This document shows, piece after piece, positions 53,842-64,000 of a stretch of DNA of 64,000 nucleotides. A program made the position numbers and the translations under genes. Below the pieces are notes generated by a model. That model was not told the DNA's origin and searched no databases. It saw nothing but the letters and a program-made list of their open reading frames with translations. This DNA comes from Amia ocellicauda (taxonomy: Eukaryota > Chordata > Actinopteri > Amiiformes > Amiidae), in the NCBI RefSeq assembly GCF_036373705.1, contig NC_089851.1:19845470-19909469 (forward strand), in the 5' to 3' direction. Position 1 is the first letter of the stretch. The number at the start of each line of letters is the position of its first letter.

Positions 53842-56800
53842 CCTCCCCACACATACTGGGGTAGCAATAGGAGGAGACAGTTTTGACCTCAGCCTAGGCA
53901 ACAGACTTAACATATCTGCTGTGTACAGCATAAGGACATCAAAGTCAAAATCCAGGTTAAGTATACAGGATGCTCAATTTTCTGAAAATCATAACTTCCT
54001 TAAAAAGTTTTTAAACAGGCTTGCTAATTTTCAACATTTTTACTGTTATATACCATAGACCTTTACAAATAAGGCTCTTCGTTTAGGTTATTCATTTGTA
54101 CCTCTCCAGTGTTCTGCAATTTGTTTTGCACCAGCTGAAAATCAGCAGCACTATCAATAGGTAAAGACTGCTGTCAGATTAGATGCATTTCAATTACAGG
54201 ACACATCTCTCCCCCAATTTAAATAAAACGTTATAAACCCTAAAATGATCGCATAATTGCAACATTTTGGAAGTATACCTGAACAGTTATTTCAATATTT
54301 AATTGTTGGCAGCAAGGGTTTTGTTACAATTGTAAAATATTAAATGTTGACCTTGAGCAAGCCTGTTTATTAAGCATGTTGTATGTTAAGCTCATCAAGG
54401 TCTTGGTTGCCAGTTTTCATTCTCCTCAATGAAGAGTTGAATGTCTAAATCGGTCTGATTTGTACTCCATTTGTACTCTATTTTGTTTGCCACCTCACAC
54501 TACAAATGTTTCTTATCTTAAAGACATTGATACTCTGGCACTTTTTATTGTTATATGGAAAATGTTGAACTTTATTTTAATCTTGAAGTTTTAATTTATT
54601 TTGTATCTCATTCTGTCTGGAGTTGTATTGTTGAAGCTTATTTAAAAATGCATAACTTGAATTTGAAGGTTAATGTTGATCTGATTGAACACTAAAGGGA
54701 TGGACTCTGTAAAAGTACTACCAACGTCTGTCTATAGATGGCCTTTGCTACAACAGAATGAAGCTTGTCAAGTGAGAGAGAGCCACATTGTGTGACCTGA
54801 TTGAAGTTCAACCAGAACCACAAAGATGTGTGTATATAGATTTACAAACACAGTGCAGTGTTAAAGAGCTGCAGTATATTTGCGGTGCATTATCACTTTA
54901 CTATTACCAAAACATCGTGTTTATGGTTTTAAAACGTGGCAGAATACAAATATTCATTTGTCACAGAGCTAGAGTCTTCAGGTCTTAATTTCAATCAGTT
55001 CATCAGTGACGTAAATGAACCGATTCAATATCTGGGTGGGGTTCCGTTCAACAGGACCAGGGTCATAGGCTTCCTAAGAGATACCCTGGATGTTTTTGGA
55101 CAACTGTGGGAGAGTAGTTATGTCCAGTGGCTATGAAACTGAAAATAACTGGATGTGAGGAAGAAAATGCTAGAGAAACAGGTTAATGGAAGATGAGGAG
55201 GAGGAGGAGGAGTAGGAAGGCTACTGAAGAAGCTGAATTACATCATAGAAGTGGTTTTGGAAAGTAACATTAGGCTATATCATTTACTTAGTTACTGGGA
55301 AATAGATACTTTAATTGATTTATTAATAGTATATTATTTATTTAGGCTAGTTTCCAAATTAAAATTGAATACATGTGTGCATTTTTAATTTGGAAACCTT
55401 TTCTAAAATGAATGATTGTCAAGAGACGTATATATACACATTAAAGCTGTTACTCTTTACAAGCAAGACTCGAGGCTTTCAGCTGTAGAAAATCACTTGG
55501 AACATATTTGCTGGACTGTTTCTCTTAGCTTTGTTCTTGTTTGAAAATGTTGTAAATGGTTCATTTTAAAAATACAGATGTATTTGTTTTAAATATGTTT
55601 TAGGCAAATTTTTTAATAGAGCAAATCATGCCTTTAAACTGTGGTATAAGCTTGTTTCCACAAGTATTGTTGATGTTTATATGCAGAACAAATCCAGATG
55701 CATCAGCCATGTAAAATGTGCTGTAGCATTCAGAGATCTTGTTCTCTCTTCACATTTACCTACAACAGAAGTGGAAAGAAAGAACAGAATTAAATACTTT
55801 ATCGTCAGTATTTGTGTCTGAAATAGACAATTGAGGTGTGTTTTCCATGTTGTATTCTTATTGAAGGAGTTCATTGATCCTGATCAGAACAGTAAGGACG
55901 GCTGTACTGTATGTGTTTTGCTCCATCTCCTTTCTCTTTTGCACAATGTGATAGTTTTTTAGTGAAAACTGCTTTTTTTAAATGTATACTAATGTTCCTT
56001 TTAAGGAATTAATCAAATATTTTGATGGGTGACCTTGAATTGTAAATGAAAGAATCATTAGTTTCTGCCCATCCTTGTACCTGCTTAACACAACCAATGG
56101 GTATTTTCAAGGCTTCATTTTGAATATAATCATTTGCTAGGGCATTTTGAGAAATGGTGACATCTCACGCTCTTGGTGGTGTTCTCTCTTGTTGGGCACC
56201 CTGAACAAATGGGCCGAAGCATTTCTGAAGCCAAGGGCACTTATTAATATAACGTTCTATTTTTGAATGATTTACTCATGTTGTAGTTTAGGTCTGAAGA
56301 ACAGAAGACCATAAATAATATAGACCTTACAATTATAGATGCAAGTCTTCTAATGTGTTTCTGCCTGATGTAGTGAGTACTTAACAATCCAAGATATTGG
56401 CATATAGGGTACTGTTTTGGAATTGATTTACTCAAGTTTTAAAAGTGCAAATGTGTTAGAACATTGCAAGAGATGCCCCTCATACCAAAACCCGACATTC
56501 TCCTATTGGGATGCATTCCACGTGACTGTTACTCACCAGTATCATAATTTAACTGCTAATGTAAAGGGTTCACTCCCATGAACGAGTATGGTGAAGTCAC
56601 AAATTCTGCCCACAAATGTTTTGTGAACTGCAAAATAAACATCAAAGGTGCTTATTGACCGGCCGCTCTCCAGGAATGGGTGGGGGAGAAAACCATGCAA
56701 AATATCGTGATGGAAGTAATGGATTAGTAGATTTTCCCTCCATGCTTCACAGTTTGACTCACAGGGAATGCCAAGTCACTTTATGCTTAATGTTTAGTTG

Positions 56801-58029
56801 ATCCAAAATAAATTTTACTTCAAAGCTAATACATGGTTTTGTGTGAATGAACCCTAATTGTTCAGTTAACCAAGCTGAAATTTAAGCAAGCTGCAATACA
56901 TAAATACACTTGTAAATGCTCACTAAAGTGGTTGTATATAAAAAAATTGTATATAAACTGCTCTGAAACACTGGATTTGTCTTCTATAAACATGCAAAAC
57001 AATATTCTCTTGTAGGATCTGCATTTAAACATGCAGAGCACTCTTGCAGGATTATCAAGCCCATTCTCTTGGCTGAGGGTTTTCTAGCATTACTACCATG
57101 GCAGTCACAAAAGCACAACAGCTTTGGCACTAAACAAAACTTTGTACAGTGATTCTGCCTCATGCACAATATTTACCTTTACCTGATCTCATCCCCCCCC
57201 AAAAAACAATTAAAAGTTCAAATGCCATTCACGGTAAGCAGCTGACACAAAACTGACTGACACACACCAGCTCTGTAGTGGAAAAATTAAATAAGCAGGT
57301 GTAATAGAGGCTGACAGACGAGGCTGTAAAATGTTTGTACCTTCAACAGTAAAGTGCAGTGTGCCTTGGTAAAAATGTAGGTACCATGGTATAATTCTAG
57401 TAATGTGTAGCACAGGGTCAAAGAGAAGACCATGTTATATTGCTTCTATGGGATCAGTCTGAAGACAAGCACAAGCAAGTGTTTTCCTTCCATCACTGAT
57501 TTCCAATAAATTCATTTTTAAAAAGTGAACTAGAAGAAATACTCTTATCAGAACTGAGAATCTTCCAGTGAAAGTAGTTCAAGTCTAATTAAGCACATTT
57601 ACTCATTTGAGTAGTGTTTGTGTAAAAGACAGTCAAGGTGCTGTACTGGACACTTTACAAGGCTTGCCTGTTTTAAACCGACACGTTTCCAACTTCAATT
57701 TCCCTAAAGACCAGCTTGACCAATTACAGCTGCCCATCCCCCATAAGATGAATGACACAAATTCCCTATGCAGTAGGTCTGCTATGCAGTGTATGTACAG
57801 TGTATAGATATATCTATATATAAATAAAATAGAATTCTAATATGTACAGTCACATACAGACAAAAGTATTATCAATTAGAGTTAAGCATTTGATCTTTTA
57901 AGGGAAACCTGGACAAATACCTATACAGCCATAAGTTTATCATATGCATCTATAATTAACTTTTCTACTTCAAATGGTTCCAAACCACGATATGTCTTCA
58001 TGATGCATACTAAAATAAAAGCAAAATGT
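53842..58029 (+). other. MTFR1 3' UTR and convergent intergenic DNA
   Basis: No coding exon accepted. Plus-strand AATAAA signals occur at 54222-54227, 56634-56639 and 56807-56812; which one ends MTFR1 cannot be told. A GAG/GAGGAG run lies near 55195-55213. Confidence 0.5.
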
Positions 58030-59600
58030 GCAAACTTATGTCAACTTGTTTTATTAATCAAAATGTAACTGCAACAGGCACATATAAAAAGGTCGATACG
58101 GCAAAGCCTTTACAAAATGGCTTGACGCTGAAGTCTTCTCCCCAAAATGGCTGTTACAACAAATTGTAAACAGGTTTATCAAACAGTCTTAAACAGTTAT
58201 AACAAAAAAGAAAGTTGTTAAAATAAGAAAAGCACCTGTCATCATCCAAACACAAAACCAAAAACACAATTGTGCTATCTGTACAGAATCAAATTAATTT
58301 AAAATATCAAAAAACAAACAAAAACAGGGAATGTTTCATATCTGAGAATCAAATCATTCTTCAGTTGTCTAAAATAAAAAAAATAAAAAGGAAATCAAAG
58401 GCCTACAGTTGGGACAATGCGTTAAGAGAACAAAACAATGCACTTCATGAAAATAAAACTGGTTTGGTCACTTAGCTTTGTGCATAGTTTTAAGGCATCT
58501 GTAGCAGTCTTCCAGGTTGCATTTGAATATGGTTGGTTGCTCTTTGAAATGGTCACATTCTGACAGAGGGTTTCAGTGAAAGTTGTTTTGCCTTGAAAGG
58601 GGACAGGGCCTGCTCGTTTCATAGGCACCCTCACTTCCTTCCAGATAAACTGGCAAATACCCTGAGCTAATTTTGTGTTAATCCAGTTCTGCTTTCTCGG
58701 ATGAAAGAGTGGTTGTTCAAGTGTTAGGAGCAGCGATGGCTTCATGCTTTGCCATCACTGAAGGAGCGATGATGTTTTAGCGCCGGCCAGTGTTCTCAGA
58801 CAGTTTTGAAATCCAGGGAAAAGGCCATGTTCCCAGTACCTTCTGGACCGACGCATGAGCTGTGTCCAAATAGAAATGGTTTCACAGTGCGAGAGAAACA
58901 CAATGGAGCATCGCAGGCTTGTATGGCATCTGGTGTGTTTGTCAGAGCTGCAGTCTGAAGGCTGTTCTGTATGTCATTGATCAGACAAAACTTCCCATGA
59001 AAGTGGTTCTTCACACCTGTGCTTAAAGGCAAATTTCAGAACCAATATTTTTAATTTATAAAACACAACAAAACAAAAAAGACACTTGTAAACAGTCTTC
59101 AATAGAGGCAGCAAAAAGAGCGGGCTCTTCACATTTATACATAAGGAGGAAGATACGTTTTAAAATGCATCGACACACTTCGTGCGGCTCGTTGTGCAGT
59201 CCTACAGAGCCAATACTCTAAATACTTTCAAGGTTTCCATTTAAAAACAACCAAATGTTTGTGAATGGCACTTCAGCAGAACAATGTAAGCTTCATATTC
59301 TGTTCCCTTTAGTTATCCAGTAAAAGGGCGTCGCATTCAATGAATAATGCCGTAAAGAAAATGAGGAATAAAATTAAAAAATAAAAACAGCAACAGCAAA
59401 ATGAGGTATCTATGTATTGCTCTATGTCCAGGGAAATGGGTCAAATTAAATAAGGTAAAAATCAGTGGTTTTCGAGATGGGAGGTATGCAACTTCATTCT
59501 GGCAAAGGTGCTCCGTTAAGTGGTGGCAGTCGCAGTTCAGTCCGATTCTCCACTCCTCGGCTCCTCTCCCCAGTGTGTTCAGTCAGCTCTGTGTGGAGTG
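58030..59600 (-). other. PDE7A: PDE7A 3' UTR
   Basis: Minus-strand sequence after the PDE7A stop. An AATAAA at 58055-58050 suggests cleavage near 58030, giving about 1.57 kb. Minus-strand open frames inside it (58422-58745, 58796-59032) are out of frame with one another and unrecognised. Confidence 0.55.
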
Positions 59601-63259
<3,659 letters not shown>

Positions 63260-63296
63260 CTAAAAAAAAAAAGGAAAGAAAACCTTAGTATATATA

Positions 63297-64000
63297 CAGT
63301 GAGGGAAAAAAGTATTTGATCCCCTGCTGATTTTGTACGTTTGCCCACTGACAAAGAAATTATCAGTCTATAATTTTAATGGTAGGTGTATTTTAACAGT
63401 GAGACACAGAATAACAACAAAAAAAAAAAAAAGAGAAAAACGCATTTCAAAAAAGTTATAAATTGATTTGCATGTTAATGAGGGAAATAAGTATTTGATC
63501 CCCTATCAATCAGCAAGATTTCTGGCTCCCAGGTGTCTTTTATACAGGTAACGAGCTGAGATTAGGAGCACTCTCTTAAAGGGAGTGCTCCTAATCTCAG
63601 CTCGTTACCTGTATAAAAGACACCTGTCCACAGAAGCAATCAATCAATCAGATTCCAAACTCTCCACCATGGCCAAGACCAAAGAGCTGTCCAAGGATGT
63701 CAGGGACAAGATTGTAGACCTACACAAGGCTGGAATGGGCTACAAGACCATCGCCAAGCAGCTTGGTGAGAAGGTGACAACAGTTGGTGTGATTATTCGC
63801 AAATGGAAAAAACACAAAATAACTGTCAGTCTCCCTCGGTCTGGGGCTCCATGCAAGATCTCACCTCGTGGAGTTTCAATGATCATGAGAACGGTGAGGA
63901 ATCAGCCCAGAACTACACGGGAGGATCTTGTTAATGATCTCAAGGCAGCTGGGACCATAGTCACCAAGAAAACAATTGGTAACACACTACGCAGTGAAGG
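63297..64000 (+). mobile_element. Tc1-like transposon, copy 2 (cut by window end)
   Basis: Left terminal repeat from 63297 (TA at 63295-63296) to about 63504 and the first third of the transposase gene. Sequence is nearly identical to copy 1 through the leader, apart from a poly(A) expansion near 63420-63433. The perfect hairpin is at 63530-63573 / 63583-63626. It lies in a PDE7A intron in antisense orientation. Confidence 0.95.
63669..64000 (+). CDS. Tc1-like transposase, 5' part
   Basis: Starts at CCACCATGG like copy 1; the 110 complete codons in the window are open. Differs from copy 1 at residues 33 (Gly), 41 (Val) and 108 (Arg). Covers the paired-type DNA-binding domain only; the catalytic part is beyond the window. 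Confidence 0.92.
   Translation, partial: MAKTKELSKDVRDKIVDLHKAGMGYKTIAKQLGEKVTTVGVIIRKWKKHKITVSLPRSGAPCKISPRGVSMIMRTVRNQPRTTREDLVNDLKAAGTIVTKKTIGNTLRSE

Noticed and set aside
54936..55136. 66-codon open frame in the MTFR1 3' region, protein-like in look
   Set aside because: No known motif, no supporting splice sites, and it lies after a well-matched MTFR1 stop codon.
58422..59032. Two minus-strand open frames of 107 and 78 codons
   Set aside because: They lie in the PDE7A 3' UTR, in different frames and without recognised similarity.

Overview
The window looks like nuclear DNA of a ray-finned fish. It is AT-rich, has short coding exons separated by long introns with GT-AG (once GC-AG) splice sites, many microsatellites, Tc1/mariner and hAT DNA transposons of the kinds that fill fish genomes, and short copies of the L2-type 3' tail ('cagggcgacttacaa'-like) common in actinopterygians. 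I cannot name the species; a non-teleost or early-branching teleost fish is only a guess.

Three cellular genes can be rebuilt exon by exon. ARMC1 (minus, coding exons between 43592 and 32517, 275 aa, complete) and MTFR1 (plus, coding exons between 48699 and 53841, 306 aa in my model) stand head to head across a promoter region near 45.0-45.7 kb that carries five CCAAT/ATTGG boxes. PDE7A (minus, nine coding exons from 63259 to 59601) converges on MTFR1; its 5' exons lie beyond the right edge. The order ARMC1(-) MTFR1(+) PDE7A(-) is the one found in human 8q13, which supports the identities. ARMC1 and MTFR1 products both act at mitochondria; PDE7A is a cAMP phosphodiesterase and need not be functionally linked.

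Layout: 1-24.6 kb is intergenic and holds a 24-unit 26/27-bp minisatellite (781-1419), a GC-richer promoter-like patch with a CTCF-like motif (about 1.6-1.9 kb), LTR pieces (6.6-7.2 kb), a Ty3/gypsy gag-protease remnant (9.1-10.5 kb), a decayed Tc1 copy (16.55-17.7 kb), microsatellites, and several stretches that read like conserved developmental enhancers (inference only). At 24.6-26.6 kb an intact-looking Tc1 element sits in the centre of a fold-back MITE. An unidentified open frame lies at 28.4-28.9 kb. From about 31.5 to 45 kb is ARMC1, whose largest intron contains a three-layer transposon nest (old Tc1 split by a hAT element with a perfect 8-bp target duplication, itself split by another Tc1-like element). 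MTFR1 and its 3' region fill 45.6-58 kb, and PDE7A 58-63.3 kb. A second Tc1 copy, almost identical to the first, starts at 63297 just upstream of a PDE7A splice acceptor and runs off the window.

I found no prokaryotic-style system, CRISPR array, tRNA or rRNA gene. The most notable items are transposon architecture, a GC-AG intron in PDE7A, upstream ORFs before MTFR1 and the patterned minisatellite.
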